A stretch of 64,000 nt of DNA from Halochromatium glycolicum (lineage in GTDB: Bacteria > Pseudomonadota > Gammaproteobacteria > Chromatiales > Chromatiaceae): positions 1-64,000 of the forward strand of contig NZ_NRSJ01000008.1 in the NCBI RefSeq assembly GCF_016584085.1. Reading direction: 5' to 3'. Position 1 is the first letter of the stretch; each line of letters begins with the position of its first letter. The notes under the pieces were generated by a model. It did no database searches and was not told the DNA's origin. It saw only the letters and a program-made list of their open reading frames with translations. Positions 34,409 to 42,763 of the stretch are shown piece by piece. Both the position numbers and the translations under genes were made by a program.

Positions 34409-36952
34409 ATGAACAGAGATGTCTCGCCGCGCTCGTTTTCGCCCTGCGAGCACCCGCTCGCCGACGAATTACCCGAGCATCTGCGTGAACGTGTGCGCCT
34501 GCTGGTCGATCGGTCTCCGGATTGCGATGCGCGGGCCCCGAGTCGAGACGGGGAGCTCGTCATCTACTGGATGCATCATGCGGTGCGCGGCCACGAGAAC
34601 CCGGCCCTCGATGTCGCTCGGCTGCTTGCCGAGGCCCTTGGCTTGCCGCTACTGGTCTACCAGGGACTCGCAGGGCGACATCGATACAATGCGGACCGGC
34701 ATCATGCCTTCATCCTCGAGGGCGCACGCGACGCCCATGCCGAGCTCGAGGCGCTTGGTGTCCGCGCGGTCTTCCATCTCCCAGCTGATCCGGGGGCACC
34801 GTCACCGCTGATCGAGCTGGCGCGGCGATCGGCGCTGGTGGTGACCGAGGATTTTCCGGCGCCACCGTTCCCGAGCTGGACGCGGCGGCTGGCCGAGCGC
34901 AGCGGCGCCCCGGTCTGGCTGGTCGATACCGCCTGCATTGTGCCGATGCGGCTGCAGCCGCGGCGCTTCGAGCGGGCATTCGCGCTGCGCCAGCACAATG
35001 AGGCCGCCTATGCCGAGCGCGTCGTGCGGCCTTGGCCTGTGGTCGAGGCCCGGCCGGCGCGCTTCGACGGCGAGCTGCCATTCGCGCCGATCGCTCTCGG
35101 TCGGGCCGACCTCGCCGCATTGATCGCCGACTGCGCGATCGATCACAGCCTGCCCGCGGTGCCGCAGACGCCGGGCGGCTCGCAGGCCGGGTATCAGCGT
35201 TGGGAACGATTCCGCCGAGAAGGGCTGGCGAGCTATCATCAGCGACGCAACGATGCGGCCCAGCCCTGGCCGCTCGGGGTCAGCCGCCTGTCGCCTTATC
35301 TGCACCATGGCCAGGTATCGCCGTTTCGGATCGCGCGCGAGGCAAGCGCTGATGCAGGCCCTGATGCAGGCCCTGATGCAGGCCCTGATGCAGGCGAAGG
35401 GGCCGGCGACGGCGCCGCGAAGTTCCTCGACGAGCTGCTGATCTGGCGCGAGCTCGCGCACAACCTCTGCTTCCATGCCGATGAGGTCGAGCGCTTGGCC
35501 GTGCTGCCCGAGTGGGCCCGGGAGACGCTGGCGGCGCATGCCGAGGATGCGCGCGAACGGCAGATCGACCCCGAGACACTGGCGCGCGGACAGAGCGGCG
35601 ACCGCCTTTGGGACCTGGCGCAGACCTCGCTGCTGGTGCATGGCGAGCTGCACAACAACCTGCGGATGACCTGGGCCAAGGCGATCCCGTATTGGCGCCC
35701 GAACCCGGCCGCGGCGCTCGCGACCCTGATCGACCTCAATCATCGCCATGCGCTCGACGGTTGCGATCCCAACTCCTATGGCGGCCTGCTGTGGACGCTC
35801 GGGCTGTTCGATCGCCCATTCGATCCCGATAAGCCGGTGATCGGGCGGCTGCGTGGCCGTCCGACTGCAGTCCATGCCGAGCGGCTCGATCTGGACGCCT
35901 ATGCGCGTCGGGTGACGGCGCCGGCCGTCGCGCAGCGGTTGCGGATCGCGGTGATCGGCGCCGGCCTGTCCGGTCTGGCCGCGGCGCGCGTCCTGAGCGA
36001 TCAACGCCATCAGGTATTGGTGCTCGAGAAGTCGCGCGGCTGCGGGGGACGCGCGGCGACCCGGCGCGCGACGCGACCGGGTGCGCCGGCGTTCGGGGTC
36101 GATCACGGCGCCCAGTACTTTACGGCCCGTGATCCGCGCTTTCTGCGCCGCGTCCAGGCCTGGGCCGAGCGAGGGCTGGTCGTCCCATGGCGCGGGCAGA
36201 TTGGCGCCTTTGACGGCAAGCGGCTGATGCCCACCGGTCAGGACAACGTGCGTTGGGTCGGGGCGCCCGGGATGAGCGCGTTGGGCCGCGGGTTGGTCGC
36301 GGGCCTCGATCTGCGGCTCGAGACCAAGGTTGCGCCGCCGCAGCGGGTCGGCCGCGAATGGCTGCTCACCGATGAGCAGGGCCGGACCCTCGGGCGGTTC
36401 GATCGGGTCATCATCAGTGCGCCGGCGCCGCAGTCAGCCGAGCTGCTGAGCGCGGCGCCGCGGCTTGCCGCCCAAGCCGCCTGTGTCGACTACGCGCCTT
36501 GCTGGACCCTGATGATCGCGCTCGCGGCCAAGAGCGATGTGTCGTATGACGGGATCTTCGTCAACCGGGGGCCGCTGCGTTGGATCGCGCGCAATAGTAG
36601 TAAGCCGGGCCGCAGTGCGCCTGGACAGGGCGAGACCTGGGTGCTGCAGGCCAGGCCCGAATGGTCGAAGAAGCACCTGGGCGCTCCGAGGGAGAGGGTG
36701 GAGGCGGCGTTGCTGGAGGCGTTTGTGGCGGTGACCGGCGTTGCGAAGGCCGACCCGAGCTGGCAGCAATCGCATAGCTGGCTCTACTCGCTGGTCGACA
36801 GCCCGCTCGAGTCGGGCTGTCTTTGGGACCCGGCGCTCGGCATCGGCGCCTGCGGTGACTGGTGCAACGGCGCACGCGTCGAGGGTGCCTGGCTGAGCGG
36901 TGAGGCGGTGGCCGGACGGCTGCTGGCCGGCGCCGCGCAAGCACAAGGTTAG
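34409..36952 (+). CDS. Photolyase fused to a renalase-like FAD-dependent oxidoreductase
   Basis: An 847-residue two-enzyme protein. Residues 45-500 are a DNA photolyase, probably class II-like (YWMHHAVRGHENPALDVARLLA, VTEDFPAPPFPSWT, LDELLIWRELAHNLCFHA, WAKAIPYW). Its linker holds PDAG repeated four times, from 12-bp repeats at 35351-35397. From about residue 510 a second protein begins: RIAVIGAGLSGLAAARVLSD (FAD-binding GxGxxG), GVDHGAQYFTARD and a C-terminal GDWCNGARVEGAWLSGEAVA, all typical of renalase-like amine oxidases. Photolyase uses light to repair cyclobutane dimers through reduced FAD; the second flavoprotein could supply electrons or act on an unrelated amine or isoprenoid. The start may also be the ATG at 34400. 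Confidence 0.85.
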   Translation: MNRDVSPRSFSPCEHPLADELPEHLRERVRLLVDRSPDCDARAPSRDGELVIYWMHHAVRGHENPALDVARLLAEALGLPLLVYQGLAGRHRYNADRHHAFILEGARDAHAELEALGVRAVFHLPADPGAPSPLIELARRSALVVTEDFPAPPFPSWTRRLAERSGAPVWLVDTACIVPMRLQPRRFERAFALRQHNEAAYAERVVRPWPVVEARPARFDGELPFAPIALGRADLAALIADCAIDHSLPAVPQTPGGSQAGYQRWERFRREGLASYHQRRNDAAQPWPLGVSRLSPYLHHGQVSPFRIAREASADAGPDAGPDAGPDAGEGAGDGAAKFLDELLIWRELAHNLCFHADEVERLAVLPEWARETLAAHAEDARERQIDPETLARGQSGDRLWDLAQTSLLVHGELHNNLRMTWAKAIPYWRPNPAAALATLIDLNHRHALDGCDPNSYGGLLWTLGLFDRPFDPDKPVIGRLRGRPTAVHAERLDLDAYARRVTAPAVAQRLRIAVIGAGLSGLAAARVLSDQRHQVLVLEKSRGCGGRAATRRATRPGAPAFGVDHGAQYFTARDPRFLRRVQAWAERGLVVPWRGQIGAFDGKRLMPTGQDNVRWVGAPGMSALGRGLVAGLDLRLETKVAPPQRVGREWLLTDEQGRTLGRFDRVIISAPAPQSAELLSAAPRLAAQAACVDYAPCWTLMIALAAKSDVSYDGIFVNRGPLRWIARNSSKPGRSAPGQGETWVLQARPEWSKKHLGAPRERVEAALLEAFVAVTGVAKADPSWQQSHSWLYSLVDSPLESGCLWDPALGIGACGDWCNGARVEGAWLSGEAVAGRLLAGAAQAQG

Positions 36953-37257
36953 CCGAGCGGGCTGCGTTGACAGGGCGTCGCGCAACGGAGACGAGGCGCC
37001 GGCACGATATCGCCATTCGGCGTGATCGCCGGGCAGAAAGCGCCGGAACAGTCGGTACCGATGGGCTCAGCCTGTCCGGAAACCAGGGCGGGTGACGATA
37101 TCGCCTTGGTTGGGCAAGCCAAGGTCCTGCCCGAAGCGCCTGTCCGCGAATAATCTGTGCACCTTCATAAAGACAGCTCAGCGTTTTGGCTGCCAGCAGG
37201 CCATGTCTCGAGCAGGTTATTTGCGGACGAGGGCCCCAAGGGCGCATGCGTCGCGGT
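36953..37257. other. 305-bp convergent gap
   Basis: Lies between convergent genes. No gene, repeat or clear terminator was seen. Confidence 0.35.
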
Positions 37258-37926
37258 TCAGTTCGGATCGTTCGTCTCGGCGTCACTGCTGATTTGGTAC
37301 AGCACCTCGTTGCGGCGCAGCGGGCCGGGTGTGAAGGGGTCGTTGTAATAGGCGTAGACCGGTGCCCCGATCGGTTTCAGATCGCGCTTGCGGAGCCAGT
37401 CCTCGAGACGCTGCTGCTGCTCGGCGAGCGCTTGGTCGTTGGTGCGGCCGCTGAAACGCACGGCGGCCATACGCCGCGCTGGCATCCGCTCCAGCGTCAC
37501 CTCGCTGTTTTCCGGCTCCGGCAGGTCGTCGAGCTGGTACTCGGACGGCATGATGAACTGCACCGTCCAGCGGTCGTCTTCGGTGGCGGTCTGCGTGACC
37601 GGCGCCGTCATCGCGATCTTCTCGCCCGGCGCGACTGCACGTTGCTGGACCGGGGCGGTCATGGCGATGCGCTCGCCAGCGCGCTCCTTGGCGAAGATGT
37701 AGCGCGCGAGCGGCCCGAAGCCGCTGCTCAACCCTTGCTGGCGGCCGCCTGCGGTATCGATCTCGGCGACGACGAGTGGCGGATAATCGCGGAGCTCGAA
37801 GTCGCCATCCTTGGTCAGGACCTCGTAATCGGGTGTCTCGACGTTCTGGATGACATAGACGAACACCAGCATGCCGACGAGGCCGGCTAGGAGCAGTCCA
37901 GCGATCAGGATGAGAATGAGCTTCAT
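37258..37926 (-). CDS. SOUL-family heme-binding protein
   Basis: A 222-residue protein with one N-terminal membrane segment (residues 3-26) and a SOUL domain: YEVLTKDGDFELRDYPP, IAMTAPVQQ and a second IAMTAPVTQ, FIMPSEYQLDDLP and YNDPFTPGPLRRNEVLY. SOUL/HBP proteins bind heme or porphyrins. The anchor would hold it at the periplasmic face of the inner membrane. In tetrapyrrole-rich phototrophs such a protein could buffer porphyrins, which is inference. The propeller-like protein gene lies 28 bp upstream on the same strand, so they are likely co-transcribed. Confidence 0.88.
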   Translation of the reverse strand: MKLILILIAGLLLAGLVGMLVFVYVIQNVETPDYEVLTKDGDFELRDYPPLVVAEIDTAGGRQQGLSSGFGPLARYIFAKERAGERIAMTAPVQQRAVAPGEKIAMTAPVTQTATEDDRWTVQFIMPSEYQLDDLPEPENSEVTLERMPARRMAAVRFSGRTNDQALAEQQQRLEDWLRKRDLKPIGAPVYAYYNDPFTPGPLRRNEVLYQISSDAETNDPN

Positions 37927-37954
37927 TGGCTTGGTTTCTGGTCAGGCTCTCCAA

Positions 37955-39019
37955 TCAGGCCTTCGCGGCTTCGTCCGGCTGGCGGCCCGGCAGTAGCCAG
38001 CCGCCCAACAGCAGCAGGATCAGGCCTCCGAGCGAGATCCAATACCAGCCCTGGAATCCCATCGGGCCAAACTGATAGACCGATCCGGCGCTCAGCATCA
38101 CCCCGTCGCCGTAGGGGACGATCCAGCTCACGGCGTAGCGCACATGGTCCGGCGGGGCCTGGATCAACTCAGCGTAAGCCAGCGCTTCCGGACCTGCGCC
38201 AGACTCGTCGAGCTCGACTCGCCAGAGGCCGTCGTCGCTGCCGATCCAGAGGCGCTCCGGCTCTCCCTCAGCGGCGGGCTCCAGGTAGAGCGAGAGCATC
38301 CGGCTGTTCTCGAGCCCGACCTCGAGTTGCTGCCAGCGCTCGAGCGGTGCCGCTTGCCAGAACAGCCCGTTGTCGGTGCCGGCGATCAGATGGCCGGCAT
38401 CCGTGATGACGAAGCTGAAGACGTTGATCTGATCCGGCAGTCCGGTGCGGTTTGGCTGCCAGCTGAGCGGATCGGTCGCTTCGGCAGTGAAGACGCCGGC
38501 GTCGATGGTTCCGGCATGGACCCAGTCCTGCCCGCTGTGCGGCTGGAGCTCGAGGCGGTAGACGTAGGTGCCTTCGAGCGCCCGCTGCCAGGTCCCATCG
38601 CCTTGGACATAAAGGCCGTCCCCGGTTGCGACGATCAGCCGATCGTCGGCCAGGATCTCATCAGCGACCCGAAGCGCTAGCGGCGGCATGCCGGATGGTG
38701 CGTTGACGAGTCCGCCGCCGGTGCCGATCGGACCCTCTGAGGCGTCGCCGGACAGGTCGGCTGAGAGTGCGGTGACGGGGTGACCGCCGAGGTCGACGTC
38801 CACCGGTTCCCACTGGCTATCGGCGAGCCGCCAGAGCTCGCCATCCTGGGTGCCAGCCAGGATCGAGCCGTCGTCGGCACGCGCGAGATCGGTCACATGG
38901 CCGCTACCGACAGGGGCATTGCGCACCAGGCGCTCGCCGCCTGGGATCAGCGGGCCTGCTACCAGTAGGATCAAACCGAGCGCGGCGATCCCGATGGCGA
39001 CCGGGCGGCTTGCTTTCAT
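37955..39019 (-). CDS. Membrane-anchored beta-propeller-like protein
   Basis: A 354-residue protein with hydrophobic helices at both ends (about 8-26 and 325-345). Between them short beta-repeat units recur in the pattern of WD/BNR or photosystem-stability-type propellers (ILAGTQDGELWRL, LIVATGDGLYVQGDGTWQRA, LIAGTDNGLFWQ, LWIGSDDGLWRVEL). The propeller should face the periplasm. I do not recognise a specific function; binding of a protein or ligand is the usual role. An SD (GAGGAG) precedes the ATG. It is upstream of the SOUL gene. Confidence 0.68.
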   Translation of the reverse strand: MKASRPVAIGIAALGLILLVAGPLIPGGERLVRNAPVGSGHVTDLARADDGSILAGTQDGELWRLADSQWEPVDVDLGGHPVTALSADLSGDASEGPIGTGGGLVNAPSGMPPLALRVADEILADDRLIVATGDGLYVQGDGTWQRALEGTYVYRLELQPHSGQDWVHAGTIDAGVFTAEATDPLSWQPNRTGLPDQINVFSFVITDAGHLIAGTDNGLFWQAAPLERWQQLEVGLENSRMLSLYLEPAAEGEPERLWIGSDDGLWRVELDESGAGPEALAYAELIQAPPDHVRYAVSWIVPYGDGVMLSAGSVYQFGPMGFQGWYWISLGGLILLLLGGWLLPGRQPDEAAKA

Positions 39020-39349
39020 AAGTACTCCTCGAGATGTGGTGTGAGTTCGTGACCTGAAGCCCCCACTCGATTCTTGTCGGGTCTGGGCTGGGGCTGTTGG
39101 AGAGGTTTAACAGATATTGATCCGGTCTGCTTCAAGCAAGTCGTGAACCCTACCTCGGCGGCTCTGCTATCATCGCCGGCCACGACGAGCCGCTGCGCCT
39201 CGGTTGCCTCGCCTCGGGGCCGGTTCCGGGATGAGCGCGCGGTTGCAATGTGCGATGCGCAAGGGCGCTTCGTCACCAGCGGCGCAGCAGTCCTTGGCGA
39301 TGGCGGGGCCTCTTGCCTCGCAGGAAGCAATAGAACCGAGAGCAGCAAG
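39020..39349. other. 330-bp divergent region upstream of gltX
   Basis: Should contain the gltX promoter and that of the propeller-SOUL operon. The longer open frame running into gltX from 39074 is not conserved. No RNA gene was recognised. Confidence 0.4.
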
Positions 39350-40768
39350 ATGACCGTCCGAACCCGATTCGCCCCTTCCCCGACCGGTTACCTGCATGTC
39401 GGGGGTGCCCGTACCGCCTTGTTCAGCTATCTCTTCGCGCGGCGCCATGGCGGCCAATTCGTGCTCCGGATCGAGGACACCGATCTCGAACGCTCGACCG
39501 CCGAGTCGGTCAACGCGATCATGGAGGGGCTGACCTGGCTGGGTCTGGATTACGACGAGGGGCCGTTCTTCCAGACCGAGCGCTTCGAGCGCTATCAGCA
39601 GGTGGTCGATGATCTCCTCGAGCGGGGGCTCGCTTACCGGTGCGATTGCCCAAAAGAGCGTTTGGACCGGCTGCGCGATACCCAGATGGCGGCGAAGGTG
39701 AAGCCGCGCTATGACGGCCATTGCCGCGGCCGCGAGATCGACCCCGAGCAGCCACATGTGGTCCGGTTCAAGAACCCGGTCGATGGTGCCGTGATCGTCG
39801 ACGATCTGATCCGCGGCCGGGTCCCGTTCGCGAACACCGAGCTCGACGATCTGATCATCCGCCGGAGCGACGGTTCTCCAACCTACAATCTGACGGTGGT
39901 GGTCGATGACGCCGACATGGCGATCACTCATGTGATCCGCGGTGACGACCATCTCAACAACACGCCGCGTCAGATCAACATCCTCAAGGCGCTCGGCCAT
40001 GAGCCGCCTCGGTATGCCCACGTACCGATGATCCTCGGTCCGGACGGGAAACGGCTGTCGAAGCGGCACGGCGCCGTGAGCGTCGTCTCCTATCGCGACA
40101 ACGGCTATCTTCCCGAGGCCCTCTTGAACTATCTGGTCCGGCTCGGCTGGTCGCACGGTGACCAGGAGGTCTTCTCGCTTGACGAGATGATCGCGCTGTT
40201 CGATATCAGTGACGTCAATACCGCGGCCTCGGCCTTCAACGTCGAGAAGCTCGACTGGCTCAACCAGCACTACATCCAGCACGGCGAGCCCAAGCACATC
40301 GCGCGGTTGCTCAGCCCGCATATGGGCGAGCTTGGGATCGATCCGGCCGAGGACGGTCCTGAGCTGGTCGATGTGGTCATGGCCCAAGCGGCGCGAGCGA
40401 AGACGCTCAAGGAGCTGGCCGCGATCAGTGCATTCTGCTATCGCGATTTCGAAGACTATGACGAGGCCGCAGCCAAAAAGCATCTGCGACCGGTGGCGCG
40501 GCCGGCGCTGGAGGGCTTGCGCGCGGAGCTTGAGATGCTGGCTCTGGAGGACTGGGAGCCGGAGACATTGCACCGCGTGGTTGAGCGCGTGGCCGAGGAA
40601 CTCGAGCTCAACATGGGTAAGGTCGCGCAGCCCTTGCGTGTAGCGGTCGTCGGTCGCGCCGCATCGCCTGGTATCGACGTCACGCTGCAGCTCGTCGGCA
40701 AGGACGCGACCCTGCGCCGGATCGACCGCGCGCTCGCGTTTATCGACGCCCGCGCAGCGAATGCCTGA
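39350..40768 (+). CDS. gltX: Glutamyl-tRNA synthetase
   Basis: A class I aminoacyl-tRNA synthetase that charges tRNA-Glu, needed for translation and, in many phototrophs, for tetrapyrrole synthesis by the C5 pathway. The 472-residue length is standard. Motifs seen: [20 protein letters not shown] (the HIGH equivalent is HVGG), and KRLSKRHGA (KMSKS equivalent), plus [12 protein letters not shown]. The zinc-binding pattern is reduced to CDC with a later single Cys (HCRGRE). The ATG at 39350 begins [11 protein letters not shown], the usual family start. Confidence 0.97.
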   Translation: MTVRTRFAPSPTGYLHVGGARTALFSYLFARRHGGQFVLRIEDTDLERSTAESVNAIMEGLTWLGLDYDEGPFFQTERFERYQQVVDDLLERGLAYRCDCPKERLDRLRDTQMAAKVKPRYDGHCRGREIDPEQPHVVRFKNPVDGAVIVDDLIRGRVPFANTELDDLIIRRSDGSPTYNLTVVVDDADMAITHVIRGDDHLNNTPRQINILKALGHEPPRYAHVPMILGPDGKRLSKRHGAVSVVSYRDNGYLPEALLNYLVRLGWSHGDQEVFSLDEMIALFDISDVNTAASAFNVEKLDWLNQHYIQHGEPKHIARLLSPHMGELGIDPAEDGPELVDVVMAQAARAKTLKELAAISAFCYRDFEDYDEAAAKKHLRPVARPALEGLRAELEMLALEDWEPETLHRVVERVAEELELNMGKVAQPLRVAVVGRAASPGIDVTLQLVGKDATLRRIDRALAFIDARAANA

Positions 40769-41169
40769 TGACCTCTGTTCAGATGACCTCTGCTCGATTG
40801 CAACCGGGAAGATGATGCGCTGATAGCGAAGGGCGACAACAAGCCGGCGCTGAAGCCCGCATGGGATGGTTGATCCGTCAAATCGGCGAACCCTGTCCCC
40901 TGTGGTGCGATGCCCTGTGGTGTGATGCGGTTCGGGCTGAGCTCACCGCGCGTCCGCACATGACGCGAACAGGCTGCGCAAGGCCCAGACCATCTCGGCC
41001 GCAAAGTTGAGAGAGCTGTTCAGGTCATTCGCGGACGACCCCCGAAGGCGGCGATCGCCACTCTGATCTGCCGAGCCGCGATCCGCCGGTACCCGGTTTC
41101 AGGCGAGACCACGCCGGTCACAAAGGCGACGATGACCTTGAGCCCAGTCGCGATCCGCCAGTACCCGGT
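40769..41169. other. 401-bp stretch after gltX
   Basis: No gene is supported. Its right half carries one copy of a duplicated segment described at 41077-41176. Confidence 0.35.
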
Positions 41170-41176
41170 TCAGGCG
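41077..41176. repeat. Direct repeat pair at the 3' end of the M15-type peptidase gene
   Basis: A 29-bp segment at 41077-41105 (CGCGATCCGCCGGTACCCGG then TTTCAGGCG) recurs with one substitution and one deletion at 41149-41176. The second copy contains the stop codon of the peptidase gene, so the first looks like a tandem copy of the gene's 3' end. Confidence 0.75.
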
Positions 41177-41709
41177 CCCCAGCGTCTGACGTTGCCGGTA
41201 TCCAAATGTACGAAGTCAGAGCGCGAATAGTAGCCGACGCCACCGCGTCCGAGCTGCAATGCGGCATCACGGATGCTGCGTGACGGCATATCGCTGACTC
41301 GGATATCGATCGCCTTGCCACTCATATGCAGACTGCGCTTGGCGACTCCCCCCGAGGTGCGCCGGAGCATTGCGTTGGTCTGCGGTGAACGGTACCCGCT
41401 GAGGATCTCGAACACCGCGTCATCGTGTCCTAGCATCTGCTTGACATCGAAGAGCAGGTCGAACAGCTTCGGGTCGATGCTGGTGATCTCGCCGGTTCGG
41501 AAATCCCGCAGGAAGCGATCGAGTCTCTCGAGGGAGCTGCGCTGATAGTGGTCCCCCTTGCGGTAGGTCAGTGTCAGGTGCTCGTCGGTATGGAGATGAT
41601 GAAAGGACAGGATACGAGGCCTGTCCTGCTGGCGGCGATGTTGACTACGGGCGAAGGCTGGAGTTGAGGCCGCAGCTAGAGCTGCACCGAGGAAAATCCG
41701 TCGGTTCAC
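41170..41709 (-). CDS. YcbK/DUF882-type M15-like peptidase, exported
   Basis: A 179-residue protein with a Tat-like signal (MNRRIFLGAALAAASTPAFA). The zinc-site residues of the M15/VanY-like fold are present: His128 and Asp135 (SLHMSGKAIDIRV) and His168 (DFVHLDTG). SGYRSPQTNAMLR is the family signature. E. coli MepK (YcbK) is an endopeptidase that cuts 3-3 crosslinks in peptidoglycan, so a murein hydrolase role is likely. The start is GTG with AGGGGGAA upstream. It is divergent from a lytic transglycosylase gene, which also fits cell wall work. Confidence 0.9.
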   Translation of the reverse strand: MNRRIFLGAALAAASTPAFARSQHRRQQDRPRILSFHHLHTDEHLTLTYRKGDHYQRSSLERLDRFLRDFRTGEITSIDPKLFDLLFDVKQMLGHDDAVFEILSGYRSPQTNAMLRRTSGGVAKRSLHMSGKAIDIRVSDMPSRSIRDAALQLGRGGVGYYSRSDFVHLDTGNVRRWGA

Positions 41710-41881
41710 AAGTTCCCCCTAAAGTTGTCGAGCCTGTTGTTGTGCCCCGGAGTATAGGCCGAGACGCGACAAAAGCAACAGCTCTCGCGAAATCGTTGAC
41801 GCGAGCCGTGCGTCCTCTAAACTACATCAAGGGAAATTGTTAAGCGGCTGTTTGAGGTCGGGAACTTTGATTGCTGTCAGA

Positions 41882-42706
41882 ATGCGCCATTTACTGGTTG
41901 GCAATGGCCCGCAGGGCTGCCAGGGGATTGACGGTTGTGAGCGGCTTCACAAGTTTCGAAAGCTGTCCGGCGGCGGAATCATCCGGTTGATTCGGCTGCG
42001 CATTCTCTGCTCGGCGCTGGTCTTGTTGCCGTTCGGATCGGCAGCCGATGTCTTCAAGTATGTCGACGCGCAGGGCAACGTCTTCTTCTCCGATGAACCG
42101 CTCAGCAGCCCAACTCTCAGGCTCGAGTGGAAGCGCACAGCCGCGCGGCTCGCAGCGCAGAACCGGCAAGTCTCGCGGACGCTTCGAGAAGAGCGGGCCG
42201 AGGCGCAAGCCCGGCTGGAGGCGCGGTTGCAGGCCCTGGACGGGGACGGGGCGATTGTTGGCCGGCGGCCAACCGATGCAGTCTCCGGCTCGATGTGGGA
42301 ACGGCGGCTTCGTTATGAGTCGCTGATTCAGCGCGCGGCAGACCGCCATGGCCTGATGCCAGAGCTGCTCCATGCGGTGATCCGGACTGAATCGGCCTAC
42401 AAACCGAATGCGCTGTCGCATGCCGGGGCGTGCGGATTGATGCAGTTGATGCCGGGGACCGCGGCACGGTTCCGGGTGGACGATATTTGGGACCCGGCCG
42501 AGAACATCGAGGGTGGGGCGGCCTACCTGCGCTTCCTGCTCGATCTATTCGAGTACGATCTCCGGTTGGCCCTTGCCGGTTATAACGCCGGAGAGAATGC
42601 CGTGAAGCGCTACGGTAACCAGATCCCGCCCTATCCGGAGACGGAAGACTATGTTCGCAAGGTCCTGCAGTTTCTCTGGGCGGAACAGGAGCATCGCCCA
42701 TCCTGA
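41882..42706 (+). CDS. Lytic transglycosylase (SLT) with N-terminal DUF4124 domain
   Basis: A hydrophobic stretch (LRILCSALVLLPFGSAAD) serves as signal peptide, then a DUF4124 segment (VFKYVDAQGNVFFSDEPLSS), a basic linker, and the SLT catalytic domain (LMPELLHAVIRTESAYKPNA with the catalytic Glu, GACGLMQLMPGTA, LALAGYNAGENAV, PPYPETEDYVRKV). It should cleave glycan strands of peptidoglycan in the periplasm. The true start is uncertain: ATG 41882 gives a long N-terminal extension, a TTG at 41837 has a purine-rich site, and a start nearer the signal peptide would need a rare codon. Divergent from the M15-type peptidase. Confidence 0.86.
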   Translation: MRHLLVGNGPQGCQGIDGCERLHKFRKLSGGGIIRLIRLRILCSALVLLPFGSAADVFKYVDAQGNVFFSDEPLSSPTLRLEWKRTAARLAAQNRQVSRTLREERAEAQARLEARLQALDGDGAIVGRRPTDAVSGSMWERRLRYESLIQRAADRHGLMPELLHAVIRTESAYKPNALSHAGACGLMQLMPGTAARFRVDDIWDPAENIEGGAAYLRFLLDLFEYDLRLALAGYNAGENAVKRYGNQIPPYPETEDYVRKVLQFLWAEQEHRPS

Positions 42707-42763
42707 ATACGCAGCTCGTCCGCCAGCATGAGGCATCCGCGCCCCGCTAGGCGCCCGTCCGAC

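Noticed and set aside
39020..39349. A possible structured RNA or tRNA upstream of gltX
   Set aside because: No tRNA cloverleaf (T-loop GTTCGA-type with acceptor pairing) could be found here or elsewhere in the window.
39170..40573. A 467-codon minus-strand frame opposite gltX
   Set aside because: Complement of gltX, no motifs.
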